Origin: JANNNF01 sp040385825
GTDB taxonomy: Bacteria; Pseudomonadota; Alphaproteobacteria; Rhodobacterales; Rhodobacteraceae
Direction: 5' to 3'
Length of the DNA: 64,000 nucleotides
NCBI GenBank assembly: GCA_040385825.1
Contig: JAZKGQ010000009.1
Location: forward strand, 62,001 to 126,000
The notes beneath the pieces were generated by a model. That model was not told where the DNA came from and did not search any database. It saw only the letters and a program-made list of their open reading frames with translations. Positions 42,554 to 51,432 of the stretch are shown in pieces; the stretch's first letter is position 1; the number at the start of each line of letters is the position of its first letter. The translations under genes and the position numbers were made by a program.

Positions 42554-43237
42554 ATGTCCGAACAGGCTGCCGACAACTTCGATCCTGTGGCGCGGCTGCG
42601 CAGCTACATCTCGGAGGGGGGGTTTGCCCAAGGGGTCCGTCTGCCGCCCGAACGGCATCTGACAGACCAGTTGGGCATGACCCGTGCCAAGCTGCGCAAG
42701 GCGCTGGACGCGCTGGAGCGGGACGGGGTGATCTGGCGGCATGTGGGCAAGGGAACCTTCGTGGCCGATGGTCGCGCGCAGCCGGTGACGGGGGCGATGG
42801 TCGAACTCGGGCGGCAGTTGACGCCGTTCCGCATGATGCGGGCGCGCATGGCGATAGAGCCTGCGATTGCACGCGAAGCGGCGGTCAATGCGTCGGGCGA
42901 TGCGCTGATGCGGATGCAGCGGGCCATCGGCCGGTCCAAGGCGGCGGCCACCTGGGCCGAGTATGAGGCGCAGGATGACATCTTTCACCGCACGGTCGCC
43001 GAGGCCAGCGACAACCTGCTGCTGCTGGCGCTGTTTGACCAGTTGAACGAGGTGCGCCGTGCCGTGGCCTGGGGCAGCGTGACGCGGCGCAGCATCCGGC
43101 CCTTGCCGGACCATTCCAGCTTTGGCGAACATGACGCAATCGCGGCCGCCATCGAGGCCCGCGATCCGGTGGCGGCCTATGATGCGATGCGCAGGCACCT
43201 GAACTCGGTGTCGCAGCGCCTGTTCGGCGAGACGTAG
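42554..43237 (+). CDS. GntR-family regulator, FCD type
   Basis: 227 residues. The winged helix (about 10-75) shows LPPERHLTDQLGMTRAKLRKAL and GTFVADG. The FCD ligand domain (about 95-220) has DDIFHRTVAEASDN and EHDAIAAAIEARD, with His residues expected for metal binding. It is divergent from the FAH gene and 92 bp upstream of the importer operon, so it probably controls both in response to an organic acid. Two matching palindromes lie upstream. Confidence 0.9.
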   Translation: MSEQAADNFDPVARLRSYISEGGFAQGVRLPPERHLTDQLGMTRAKLRKALDALERDGVIWRHVGKGTFVADGRAQPVTGAMVELGRQLTPFRMMRARMAIEPAIAREAAVNASGDALMRMQRAIGRSKAAATWAEYEAQDDIFHRTVAEASDNLLLLALFDQLNEVRRAVAWGSVTRRSIRPLPDHSSFGEHDAIAAAIEARDPVAAYDAMRRHLNSVSQRLFGET

Positions 43238-43329
43238 CACGGCAGGGAAAACGACACGGCACGCCAGAGACGGAACGTCCGGGCCGGGGAAGACACAGAA
43301 CTTCACATGAATTCTCAGGGAGGAGAACC

Positions 43330-44292
43330 ATGAACACCTTCGTCAAGAAACTGGCCGGACTGGCCATTGTCACCAGCATGATGGCCGCGGCTGCCAATGC
43401 CGAAACCGTGCGCATCGCGCTGGCAGAGCCGCCGTCGGATGAACTGGCGGCTTTCTTCGTCGCGCTGGACCGGGCCAAGGCCAACGGTCTGGATTATGAA
43501 TGGACGGCCTTTGCCGAAGAGGAACTGGCCATTCAGGCGGTTCTCAGCGGCGACATGGACATCGCCTTTGGCACGCCCTACGCCGCGATGCAGCGGTCCA
43601 AGGCACCGGTGCGGATCATCTATCAGCTGTCCAAGCTGGTGTTCTTTCCGGTCACCACCAAGGACTTCACCAAGCTGGAGGATCTGGACGGCCAGCCGAT
43701 CATGCTGCATTCGCGCGGCGGCGGCACCGATTCCATCGCCAACGTGATCGAGGCCAAGGCGGGCATCAAGCTGGGCGAACGGTCCTATGTGCCGGGGTCC
43801 GACAAGCGCGTTGTCGCGATGCTGGCGGGGCAGGGCAAGGCCACGATCCTTGATCTGTCCAACAAGAACAAACTGGTGGCCGAGGCCCCCGACCGGTTCC
43901 ACGCCCTGCCGATGTTCGAGGTCAAGGCCAGCGACGAGGCCCTGTTTGCCAACCTCGACTGGATTCAGGCCAATGAGGGCGCGGTGAACACCTTGGTCGC
44001 CGCCCTGCACAGCACCTGGCAGGACATGGCGAAAGACCCCACCATCATCAGCCGCGAAACCGACCCGAACGGCCCGATCGGCCAGTTGCCGGCCGAGGTT
44101 CTGGCCGAGCTGGACGGGTTCTACAAGGACGCGGTCGAGGGCGGGCTTTACGACCCGAACGGCGGTGGCCGCGAGGCTGCGGCGGCCGATCTGGAATGGT
44201 ACGCCGGCGCAGGCCAGCTTGAAGGCGATCCTGCCACGCTGAACGCCGAAGACTTCTGGTACTTCGCGCCGCTGGATGCCGTGGTGAAGTGA
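43330..44292 (+). CDS. ABC importer binding protein, NMT1/SsuA type
   Basis: 320 residues with a strong GGGAGGAG ribosome site. A signal peptide (about 1-24, ending ANA) is followed by the NMT1/THI5-like fold (DIAFGTPYAAMQ, FFPVTTKDFTKLEDLDGQ, HSRGGGTDSIAN). Proteins of this class bind sulfonates, thiamine precursors, aromatic acids or nitriles, and the ligand cannot be told. It is the first gene of a six-gene plus-strand unit with two permeases, an ATPase, an acyl-CoA synthetase and a PanE-like reductase. A stem-loop follows the stop. Confidence 0.88.
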   Translation: MNTFVKKLAGLAIVTSMMAAAANAETVRIALAEPPSDELAAFFVALDRAKANGLDYEWTAFAEEELAIQAVLSGDMDIAFGTPYAAMQRSKAPVRIIYQLSKLVFFPVTTKDFTKLEDLDGQPIMLHSRGGGTDSIANVIEAKAGIKLGERSYVPGSDKRVVAMLAGQGKATILDLSNKNKLVAEAPDRFHALPMFEVKASDEALFANLDWIQANEGAVNTLVAALHSTWQDMAKDPTIISRETDPNGPIGQLPAEVLAELDGFYKDAVEGGLYDPNGGGREAAAADLEWYAGAGQLEGDPATLNAEDFWYFAPLDAVVK

Positions 44293-44308
44293 TCCGGCAC
44301 GATTTCGG

Positions 44309-44338
44309 GGGTGTCGGCCGGTTGCCCGGCCGACACCC
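44309..44338 (+). terminator. Stem-loop between binding protein and permease genes
   Basis: GGGTGTCGGCCGG (44309-44321) pairs perfectly with CCGGCCGACACCC (44326-44338), a 13-bp stem with a TTGC loop, followed by GGTTTT. It is probably a partial terminator that keeps binding-protein mRNA more abundant than permease mRNA. Confidence 0.65.
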
Positions 44339-44374
44339 GGTTTTCTGCACAGATGCCCTTTGGGACATGGATCA

Positions 44375-45136
44375 ATGAAACATCGCTCTTTGCTGCTCAA
44401 GCTCTTGTCCGCGACCATCGTGTTCGGGGCCTGGGAAATCGCGGGCCGGATCCCGGTCAGCTATGCCTTTCCGACCTTTCTTGAATCCATGGCCGCGCTG
44501 GCCCGGATGACCTTTGACGGGTCGATCTTCGTGGCCTACGGCGAAACCCTGCGCCCGCTTGGGGTGGGGCTGATCATCTCGGCCATCATCGGCATCGGCA
44601 TGGGCCTGTGGATAGGGCTTAGCGAACGGTTCGACTGGCTGTTCTCGCCCATCTTCGTGGTGATGCAGGCGGCCCCGCTGGCCGCGCTGATCCCGCTTCT
44701 GGTGATGATCTACGGCATCGGCCTAACCTCGAAGGTCTTTGTCGTCTGCATCATGGCCATGCCGGTGATCGTGCTGAACACCGCAAGTGCAGTGCGCAAC
44801 ACCCCTGCGTCGATCAAGGAAATGGCGCGGTCCTTCATGGCAAAGGATCATGATGTGCTGCTGAAGATCATCCTGCCCGCAGCCTCGCCGATCATCTTTT
44901 CCGGTCTGCGCCTTGGCGTGTCGGCGGGGTTCATCGGGGCCATCCTGTCCGAACTGAAGATCACCCCGACAGGGGTGGGCGACATCATCACCTACAGCCG
45001 TTCGATTGCTGATTACCCCAGCATGTATGCGGCCATCTTCTCGATCATCCTTCTGGCGGTTCTGTTCCTGAACCTGCTTGAATCGCTGGAAAACTACCTA
45101 TTTGAAGGGAATAACCGTGGCTATGTCTCAGATTAA
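44375..45136 (+). CDS. ABC importer permease (SsuC/TauC type)
   Basis: 253 residues from ATG 44375; an upstream TTG (44360) is less likely. About six membrane segments are seen, with the EAA loop contacting the ATPase around PASIKEMARSFMAKDHDVLLK. The membrane layout matches NMT1-type importers such as SsuC. It is followed, with overlap, by the ATPase gene. Confidence 0.88.
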   Translation: MKHRSLLLKLLSATIVFGAWEIAGRIPVSYAFPTFLESMAALARMTFDGSIFVAYGETLRPLGVGLIISAIIGIGMGLWIGLSERFDWLFSPIFVVMQAAPLAALIPLLVMIYGIGLTSKVFVVCIMAMPVIVLNTASAVRNTPASIKEMARSFMAKDHDVLLKIILPAASPIIFSGLRLGVSAGFIGAILSELKITPTGVGDIITYSRSIADYPSMYAAIFSIILLAVLFLNLLESLENYLFEGNNRGYVSD

Positions 45137-45923
45137 TACGGATTTGCGCAGCGCGGTGATGCCCGCAGTCGACAGTGCCGTGTCGGTCAGGAACGTCTCC
45201 AAGACCTATGGCGATGTGCAGGCGCTGAAAAACATGTCGCTGGAATTTCCGCGCGGCGAGCTGACCTCGCTGCTTGGCCCGTCGGGTTGCGGCAAGACCA
45301 CGCTGCTGAAAATCATCGCGGGGCTGCTGAAACCGGATTCGGGCAGCATCGAGGTGGAAGGCAAGACCGTCACCGAACCGGGGCCGGACCGGTCCTTCGT
45401 GTTTCAGGACTTCGCCCTGCTGCCCTGGGCGAGCGTGATGCGCAACGTGGCCTTCGGGCTGGAGCTGCGCGGCGTGGCCAAATCGGAACGCGAGGCGATT
45501 GCCGAGAAATACATCCGCGAGGTCGGCCTTGCGGGGTTCGAGGCCAAGTTCCAGCATCAGTTGTCGGGCGGCATGCGGCAGCGCGTGGGTCTGGCGCGGG
45601 CACTGTCGGTCAATGCGCAGGTGCTGCTGCTGGACGAGCCGTTTTCGGCGGTGGATGAACAGACCCGCCGCAAGTTTCAGGAAGACCTGCTGGCGCTGGT
45701 GCAGAACGAAAAGAAGACCTTCATCTTCGTGACCCATTCCATCGAGGAAGCGGTCTATGTGTCGGACCAGATCGCCATTCTGCTGCCGCGCCCCAGCCGG
45801 GTGTCGGAAATCATCCGCCCGTCCAGTTTCCGGGGCAAGGGTGTCGACAACATCCGCCGCGACCCGGAATATCTGGATATCGTCGATCAGATCTGGGCGT
45901 CCTTGCGCAGCTATGTGGAGTAA
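45117..45923 (+). CDS. ABC importer ATPase (SsuB/TauB type)
   Basis: 268 residues from GTG 45117, chosen because GAAGGG lies seven bases upstream; ATG 45123 would be 13 bases away. It overlaps the permease gene by 20 bp. Walker A GPSGCGKTT, Q-loop FQDFALLPW, signature LSGGMRQRVGLARAL, Walker B VLLLDEPFSAVD and the switch His (THSIEEA) are all intact. It powers the importer formed with the permeases on either side. Confidence 0.9.
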   Translation: MAMSQINTDLRSAVMPAVDSAVSVRNVSKTYGDVQALKNMSLEFPRGELTSLLGPSGCGKTTLLKIIAGLLKPDSGSIEVEGKTVTEPGPDRSFVFQDFALLPWASVMRNVAFGLELRGVAKSEREAIAEKYIREVGLAGFEAKFQHQLSGGMRQRVGLARALSVNAQVLLLDEPFSAVDEQTRRKFQEDLLALVQNEKKTFIFVTHSIEEAVYVSDQIAILLPRPSRVSEIIRPSSFRGKGVDNIRRDPEYLDIVDQIWASLRSYVE

Positions 45924-45929
45924 CCGGGC

Positions 45930-46682
45930 ATGACCGCATTTGGATACAGGTTGCCTGCCATGTCGTCGCTGCTGATCTGGGCCGCGCTGTGGGAGGTGGT
46001 GGGCCAGCTTGGCCTGACCTTCTTCATCCCGCCGCTGTCCGAGGTGATGGTCACGCTGTTCGGTCTGGTGCAGACGCCGGTGTTCCTGAACGCGCTTGGC
46101 GTCACCGCCTATGCGTTCTGGGCCGGAGTGTTCTTTTCGGTGGTGATCGGCATTCCGGTCGGCATCCTGATGGGCAAAAGCCGTCTGCTGGACGAATTGC
46201 TGCTGCCTTGGGTCAACATCTTTCTGTCGGCCCCGCTGACGGCGCTGGTGCCGGTGCTGATGGTGCTGTTCGGGTTCGGCACCAAGACCGTGATCATCAC
46301 CACCACGCTGTTTGCAATCTGGATCATCATTCTGAACGCGCGCGCCGGGGTAAAGCAGATCAACCGGTCGCTGGTGGAAATGGCCCGCAGCTTTGGGGCC
46401 AGCCCGATGGACGCGTTCTTCAAGATCTACTTCTGGGCGGCCTTGCCCGAGATTCTGGGCGGCGTGCGCATCGGCGTGATCCGCGCGGTCAAAGGCGTGA
46501 TCATCGGGCAGTTGCTGATTTCCATTGTCGGCTTTGGCGCGCTGTTTGAAACCTATTCCGGCAATTTCTTGATGGCAGAGTTCTGGGCGGTGCTGATCGT
46601 GCTGTTCGGGCTTGCCTTCACCCTGTCGGAATTTCTGGCCTATCTGGAACGCAAGGTCGCCTATTACGCCGCTGCGCGCTGA
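45930..46682 (+). CDS. ABC importer permease (second)
   Basis: 250 residues with about six membrane segments and the EAA loop INRSLVEMARSFGASPMDAFFK. It is a distinct permease, not a copy of the first, so the importer probably has a heterodimeric membrane part. It lies 6 bp after the ATPase gene and 11 bp before the acyl-CoA synthetase gene. Confidence 0.87.
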   Translation: MTAFGYRLPAMSSLLIWAALWEVVGQLGLTFFIPPLSEVMVTLFGLVQTPVFLNALGVTAYAFWAGVFFSVVIGIPVGILMGKSRLLDELLLPWVNIFLSAPLTALVPVLMVLFGFGTKTVIITTTLFAIWIIILNARAGVKQINRSLVEMARSFGASPMDAFFKIYFWAALPEILGGVRIGVIRAVKGVIIGQLLISIVGFGALFETYSGNFLMAEFWAVLIVLFGLAFTLSEFLAYLERKVAYYAAAR

Positions 46683-46693
46683 AACGTGAGGAC

Positions 46694-48235
46694 ATGAGGC
46701 AGGACATGACAGCAACGCTTGCATCCCTTCTGGCCGATCAGGACGCAACCGCCCCGGCCATCGGCGCGCCGGGGCGCGACTGGCTGACCTATGGCGCCTT
46801 GCGCGCGCTGGCGGCCGACGTGGCGGTCAGCCTGCGCGGCTTTGGCATCGGGGCCACGGACCGGGTGGCCATCGTGCTGCCCAACGGGCCGGAAATGGCT
46901 GCGGCCTTTGTCACCATCGCGCAGGCCGCCGTCACAGCCCCGCTGAACCCGGCCTATCAGCAGGAGGAATACGCGTTCTACCTGTCCGACCTGCGGGCCA
47001 AGGCGCTGGTGGTTCTGGCCGGCTATGACGGACCTGCGCTGGCGGCGGCCAATGCCTGCGGCATGGCCGTGCTGCGGCTGCACACAAGCGCCGATCTGCC
47101 TGCCGGGCAGTTCAGCCTTTCCGGCGGTCCGGCCACACCGGCCCCCTATACCACCCCCGGCCCCGACAATACGGCCCTGATCCTGCACACCTCGGGCACC
47201 ACATCGCGGCCCAAGATCGTGCCGCTGCTGCAATCGAACCTTGTGGCCTCGGCCCGCAACATCGAGGCGGCGCTGGCGCTGACCCCTGCCGACCGCTGCC
47301 TGAACGTGATGCCGCTGTTCCACATCCACGGGCTGATCGCTGCCGTCACCGCGTCGCTGGCGGCAGGGGCTTCGGTCTGGTGCGCGCCGGGGTTCGATGC
47401 GCTGAAATTCTTTGGCTGGATGCGCGACGCGCAGCCCACATGGTATACTGCGGTGCCGACCATGCACCAGGCGATCCTGTCGCGCGCGGCCCGCAACAGC
47501 GATGTGATTGCCGCCGTGCCGCTGCGGTTCCTGCGGTCGTCCTCGGCCTCCTTGCCCGCACAGGTGATGCTGGCGCTGGCCGATACGTTCAAGGCCCCGG
47601 TGATCGAGGCGTATGGCATGACCGAGGCCACCCATCAGATGACCAGCAACCCGCTGCCGCCGGGCGCGCAAAAGCCGGGGTCGGTGGGGGTAGCCGCAGG
47701 GCCGCAGCTTGCCGTGGCGCATGAGGTGGAAAACCGGCTGACGGGTGGCACCGGCGAGGTGGTGATTTCCGGCCCCAACGTGACGCCGGGCTATGAAAGC
47801 AACCCGGACGCCAACGCCAGGAACTTTTTCATGGTCGATGGGCAAAGGTGGTTCCGCACCGGCGATCAGGGCGCGATTGATGGCGAAGGCTATCTGCGCC
47901 TGACCGGCCGTCTGAAGGAAATCATCAACCGCGGCGGCGAAAAGATCAGCCCGCTGGAGGTGGACGGCGTGCTGCTGGACCATCCCGCCATCGTGCAGGT
48001 GGTGGCCTTTGCGATGCCGCACGCCAAACTGGGCGAAGAGGTGGCGGCAGCGGTGGTGCTGCGCGAAGGCCATCAGGCGACAGAACGCGAGATCCGTGAT
48101 TTCTGCGCCACCCGCATGGCCGATTTCAAGGTGCCGCGCCGGGTGATCATTCTGGAGGAAATTCCCAAAGGGGCGACGGGCAAGCTGCAACGGATCGGCC
48201 TTGCCGAAAAGCTGGGCCTTGGGGCGCAGGAGTAG
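46694..48235 (+). CDS. Acyl-CoA synthetase, oxalyl-CoA synthetase-like
   Basis: 513 residues of the ANL family. The phosphate loop is LHTSGTTSRPK; the adenylate motifs are YGMTEATHQM and RTGDQG, and the C-terminal catalytic Lys is in PKGATGKLQR. The stretch MPLFHIHGLIA followed by PTWYTAVPTMHQAIL strongly recalls the AAE3/Pcs60 oxalate-CoA ligase group. It would activate a small carboxylate to its CoA ester with ATP. With the importer upstream, it probably acts on the imported acid. Substrate is inferred, not shown. Confidence 0.85.
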   Translation: MRQDMTATLASLLADQDATAPAIGAPGRDWLTYGALRALAADVAVSLRGFGIGATDRVAIVLPNGPEMAAAFVTIAQAAVTAPLNPAYQQEEYAFYLSDLRAKALVVLAGYDGPALAAANACGMAVLRLHTSADLPAGQFSLSGGPATPAPYTTPGPDNTALILHTSGTTSRPKIVPLLQSNLVASARNIEAALALTPADRCLNVMPLFHIHGLIAAVTASLAAGASVWCAPGFDALKFFGWMRDAQPTWYTAVPTMHQAILSRAARNSDVIAAVPLRFLRSSSASLPAQVMLALADTFKAPVIEAYGMTEATHQMTSNPLPPGAQKPGSVGVAAGPQLAVAHEVENRLTGGTGEVVISGPNVTPGYESNPDANARNFFMVDGQRWFRTGDQGAIDGEGYLRLTGRLKEIINRGGEKISPLEVDGVLLDHPAIVQVVAFAMPHAKLGEEVAAAVVLREGHQATEREIRDFCATRMADFKVPRRVIILEEIPKGATGKLQRIGLAEKLGLGAQE

Positions 48236-48238
48236 CGC

Positions 48239-49216
48239 ATGAAGATCTGCATTTTCGGCGCGGGGGCGATTGGCGGCTACATGGGCGCGAAACTGGCGCA
48301 GGCCGGGGCCGATGTCAGCCTTGTGGCACGCGGCCCGCATCTGGCGGCGATCCAGTCCAAAGGCCTGACCCTGATCGAACATGGCGCGGACCCGGTAACT
48401 TTGCCCGTGCGCGCCAGTGCCGATCCCGCCGACCTTGGCCCGCAGGATTATGTGATCGTCACGCTGAAAGCGCATTCGGTGCCGGCTGTGGTGGGCGCGA
48501 TGCAGCCCCTGATCGGTGATCACACCACCATCGTCAGCGGCGTGAACGGCGTGCCCTGGTGGTATTTCCACAAGATCGGCGGCCCGCTGGACGGCACCCG
48601 CCTGCACAGCGTCGATCCCGGCGATGTGCAATGGAACGGCTTTGGCCCCGACCGGGTGCTCGGCTGCGTGGTCTATCCGGCGGCCGAGGTCAGCACCCCC
48701 GGCACCATCCACCACATCGAGGGCAACCGCTTTTCATTGGGCGAACCGGACGGGTCGAAATCCGACCGCGCGGTGGCCCTGTCGCAAGCGCTGCAATCGG
48801 CGGGGCTGAAGGCCCCAGTGCGCCCGCGCCTGCGCGACGAGATCTGGGTGAAACTGTGGGGCAACCTGTCGTTCAACCCGATTTCCGCGCTGACCCATGC
48901 CACGCTCGATGTGCTGTGCACCGACCCCGGCACCCGCGACGTGGCGCGGCGGATGATGGTCGAGGCGCAGGCGGTTGCCGAAAAGCTGGGCGTGACCTTC
49001 CCCATCGACGTGGAACGCCGCATCGATGGCGGGGCGGCGGTGGGCGCGCACCGCACGTCGATGCTGCAAGACCTTGACGCCGGCCGTCCGATGGAAATTG
49101 ACGCGCTGGTGGGGTCTGTGCAGGAACTGGGGCGGCTGACCGAAACGCCCACGCCGACCATCGACACCGTGCTGGCCCTGATCGCGCTGCGCGGGCGGGT
49201 CGGCGGGCTATACTGA
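48239..49216 (+). CDS. Ketopantoate reductase-like (PanE/ApbA) protein
   Basis: 325 residues. The NADP-binding start is FGAGAIGGYMGAKLA, and the C-terminal ApbA domain has the family's KLWGNLSFNPISALT. PanE reduces 2-dehydropantoate, but many paralogs in catabolic operons reduce other 2-oxo acids. Its place as the last gene of an importer/CoA-ligase unit argues for a catabolic role rather than pantothenate synthesis. It follows the CoA ligase by 3 bp and is convergent with the thiolase gene (15-bp gap). Confidence 0.85.
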   Translation: MKICIFGAGAIGGYMGAKLAQAGADVSLVARGPHLAAIQSKGLTLIEHGADPVTLPVRASADPADLGPQDYVIVTLKAHSVPAVVGAMQPLIGDHTTIVSGVNGVPWWYFHKIGGPLDGTRLHSVDPGDVQWNGFGPDRVLGCVVYPAAEVSTPGTIHHIEGNRFSLGEPDGSKSDRAVALSQALQSAGLKAPVRPRLRDEIWVKLWGNLSFNPISALTHATLDVLCTDPGTRDVARRMMVEAQAVAEKLGVTFPIDVERRIDGGAAVGAHRTSMLQDLDAGRPMEIDALVGSVQELGRLTETPTPTIDTVLALIALRGRVGGLY

Positions 49217-49231
49217 CGCACGGCAGCCCTG

Positions 49232-50428
49232 TCAGGCGAAAATCTCGAACAGCCCCGCAGCGCCCATGCCGCCGCCCACGCACATGGTCACGATCCCAAG
49301 CCGCACCCCACGGCGGCGGCCTTCCAGCAGCAGATGCCCCGCCATCCGCGCGCCTGACATGCCGTAGGGGTGGCCCATGGCAATCGCCCCGCCATTCACG
49401 TTCAGCCGGTCATCGGGAATGCCAAGCCGGTCGCGGCAATGGATCACCTGACAGGCAAAAGCCTCGTTCAATTCCCACAGCCCGATGTCCTCCACTCTCA
49501 GCCCCTGCGCGGCCAGCAGCTTTGGCACCGCCGCCGCAGGGCCGATCCCCATTTCATCCGGCGCGACCCCGACCACGGCCATGCCGCGCAGCGCGCCGAG
49601 GGGTCGCAACCCGCGACTGGCGGCCTCGGCCCCGTCCATCAGCACCAGGGCTGCGGCCCCGTCGGACAACTGGCTTGCGTTGCCTGCGGTGATGCACTGG
49701 CCGGTCTGAATGCGCTGGCCGCCCCTGAAGGCGGGCATCAAGGCGGCCAGACCCTCTGCCGTGGTGTCGGGGCGGTTGCCTTCGTCGCGGGCCAGCGTCA
49801 CGCGGGCGTCGCGGCTCGTGCCATCCGCCTCGCGCCGCTGCATCACCGTGGTCATGGGCGCAATCTCGGCGTCAAACAGCCCGGCGGTCTGGGCGCGGGC
49901 GGTGCGCTGCTGCGAGGCCAAGGCATAGGCATCCTGTGCGCGGCGCGAAATGCCATGGCGGGCGGCCACCACCTCGGCGGTTTCCAGCATCGACATGTAG
50001 ATGTCGGGCCGGTGCGCCACCAGCCACGGGTCTTGGCGCACAAAGGCCTCGGCGGTCTGGTTCATCGAAATCGACTCGGCCCCCCCCGCCACCGCCACCC
50101 GCATCGCCCCGCTGCGGATCTGGTCCGATGCGATGGAAATGGCCATCAACCCCGACGCACATTGGCGGTCGATGGTCTGGCCCGGCACGGTCACCGGCAG
50201 TCCGGCGCGCAGGGCGGCCTGGCGCGCGCTGTTCATGAAGGCGGTGCCCATCTGCATGGCGGTGCCCAGCACCACATCCTCCACCTCGGCAGCATCAACC
50301 CCTGCGCGGGTCAAGGCGGCGGTGATCGCATGGGCCGCAAGGCTGGGCGACGGGGTGGCGTTGAACGCCCCCCGGTACGCCCTGGCAATCGGCGTGCGGG
50401 CGTAAGAGACGATGACCGGATCACGCAT
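49232..50428 (-). CDS. Thiolase (acetyl-CoA acyltransferase family)
   Basis: 398 residues from ATG 50428. The nucleophile Cys90 is in RQCASG. Catalytic His/Cys pairs follow in NVNGGAIAMGHPYG and CVGGGMGAAG. Thiolases cleave a 3-ketoacyl-CoA with CoA to give acetyl-CoA, or run in reverse. The upstream gene is a short-chain dehydrogenase like the 3-hydroxyacyl-CoA dehydrogenase part of peroxisomal MFE-2, so the two would do the last two steps of a beta-oxidation-like route. They overlap by 8 bp. Confidence 0.92.
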   Translation of the reverse strand: MRDPVIVSYARTPIARAYRGAFNATPSPSLAAHAITAALTRAGVDAAEVEDVVLGTAMQMGTAFMNSARQAALRAGLPVTVPGQTIDRQCASGLMAISIASDQIRSGAMRVAVAGGAESISMNQTAEAFVRQDPWLVAHRPDIYMSMLETAEVVAARHGISRRAQDAYALASQQRTARAQTAGLFDAEIAPMTTVMQRREADGTSRDARVTLARDEGNRPDTTAEGLAALMPAFRGGQRIQTGQCITAGNASQLSDGAAALVLMDGAEAASRGLRPLGALRGMAVVGVAPDEMGIGPAAAVPKLLAAQGLRVEDIGLWELNEAFACQVIHCRDRLGIPDDRLNVNGGAIAMGHPYGMSGARMAGHLLLEGRRRGVRLGIVTMCVGGGMGAAGLFEIFA

Positions 50429-51305
50429 TCTGCGCCGCACGGGCAAGCGCCACGAACTTGGCGGTCTGATCAAAGGCCGATGGCAGGCTCGCCGCGCCCG
50501 GCATGGCGGCAATCGCGGCAAACTGCCGCGCGATCCCGGCGGCGGTGCGGTCATTCGGGGCCAGATACACCCCGGCAGTTTCCAGAATGTGGATGACCGA
50601 AAATGCCCCGGCTCCCGCCCCCATGATCACCCGCGACGGCGCATCCCGCCCGGTCAGAAACAGCACGGCGGGCGACACGGCTTCCGGCGCCAGAAGGGCT
50701 GCATCCTCTGCCGACACCAGCCCGTCGGTCATCGCGGTGGCGGCAGTCGGGGCCAGACAATTGACGCGGATGTCATGCTTTTGCCCCTCGATGTGCAGCA
50801 CGTTCATCAGCCCGACCATCCCGGCCTTGGCCGCGCCATAGTTCGCCTGGCCAAAGTTGCCGAACAGGCCCGAGGTCGAGGTGGTCAGCAATATCCGCCC
50901 GTAACTCTGCGCGCGCATGATGGGCCAGACCGCATGGCAGCACGCAGCGCTGCCGCCCAGATGCACCGCCACCACCTGGTCGAAATCGGCCATGTCCATC
51001 TTGGCAAAGCTTTTGTCGCGCAACAGCCCCGCGTTGTTGACCAGCACGTCGATCCGGCCCCACCGGCCCATCACACGGGCGACCATTGCGGCGATCTGAT
51101 CAGGGGCCGCCACATCGGCGACCGCGGCCACCGCATCGCCGCCCATGGCGCAAATCTCGGCCGCGACAGCCGCCGCCTGTGCCGCGTCGCGGTCGTTGAC
51201 CACTACCCGCGCACCGTCACGGCCAAGGGCAAGCGCGTGGCTCCGCCCCAGTCCGGCCCCCGCCCCGGTGACGATGGCGATGCGCCCGGTGAAGTCCTTG
51301 TCCAT
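50421..51305 (-). CDS. Short-chain dehydrogenase, MFE-2-like hydroxyacyl-CoA DH
   Basis: 294 residues. Cofactor motif TGAGAGLGRSHAL (the Arg-Ser-His pattern is typical of the peroxisomal multifunctional enzyme type 2 dehydrogenase), NNAG, and catalytic Ser...Tyr-x-x-x-Lys (STSGLFGNFGQANYGAAKAG). A C-terminal extension of about 60 residues beyond the usual SDR core is also like the MFE-2 group. It probably oxidises a 3-hydroxyacyl-CoA for the coupled thiolase. It is divergent from the GAF-PucR-type regulator. Confidence 0.87.
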   Translation of the reverse strand: MDKDFTGRIAIVTGAGAGLGRSHALALGRDGARVVVNDRDAAQAAAVAAEICAMGGDAVAAVADVAAPDQIAAMVARVMGRWGRIDVLVNNAGLLRDKSFAKMDMADFDQVVAVHLGGSAACCHAVWPIMRAQSYGRILLTTSTSGLFGNFGQANYGAAKAGMVGLMNVLHIEGQKHDIRVNCLAPTAATAMTDGLVSAEDAALLAPEAVSPAVLFLTGRDAPSRVIMGAGAGAFSVIHILETAGVYLAPNDRTAAGIARQFAAIAAMPGAASLPSAFDQTAKFVALARAAQNA

Positions 51306-51363
51306 GTCGCCTGTCCCCCTGTTGGCCTGTCTCAGGTGCTACAGGGGCAGAGCGCAGAAAATT

Positions 51364-51392
51364 ATAGCCTGATCTGACATACAGATGGCTAT
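51364..51392. promoter_or_regulatory. Quasi-palindrome in the dehydrogenase-regulator gap
   Basis: ATAGCC (51364-51369) mirrors GGCTAT (51387-51392), and inside them ATCTG (51372-51376) mirrors CAGAT (51382-51386). This AT-rich dyad lies 40 bp before the regulator start in the 127-bp divergent gap. It is a plausible operator for the regulator. Confidence 0.5.
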
Positions 51393-51432
51393 TTTATAGG
51401 TGTAAGATACGCTTTCGGAAAAGAGGATCGCC

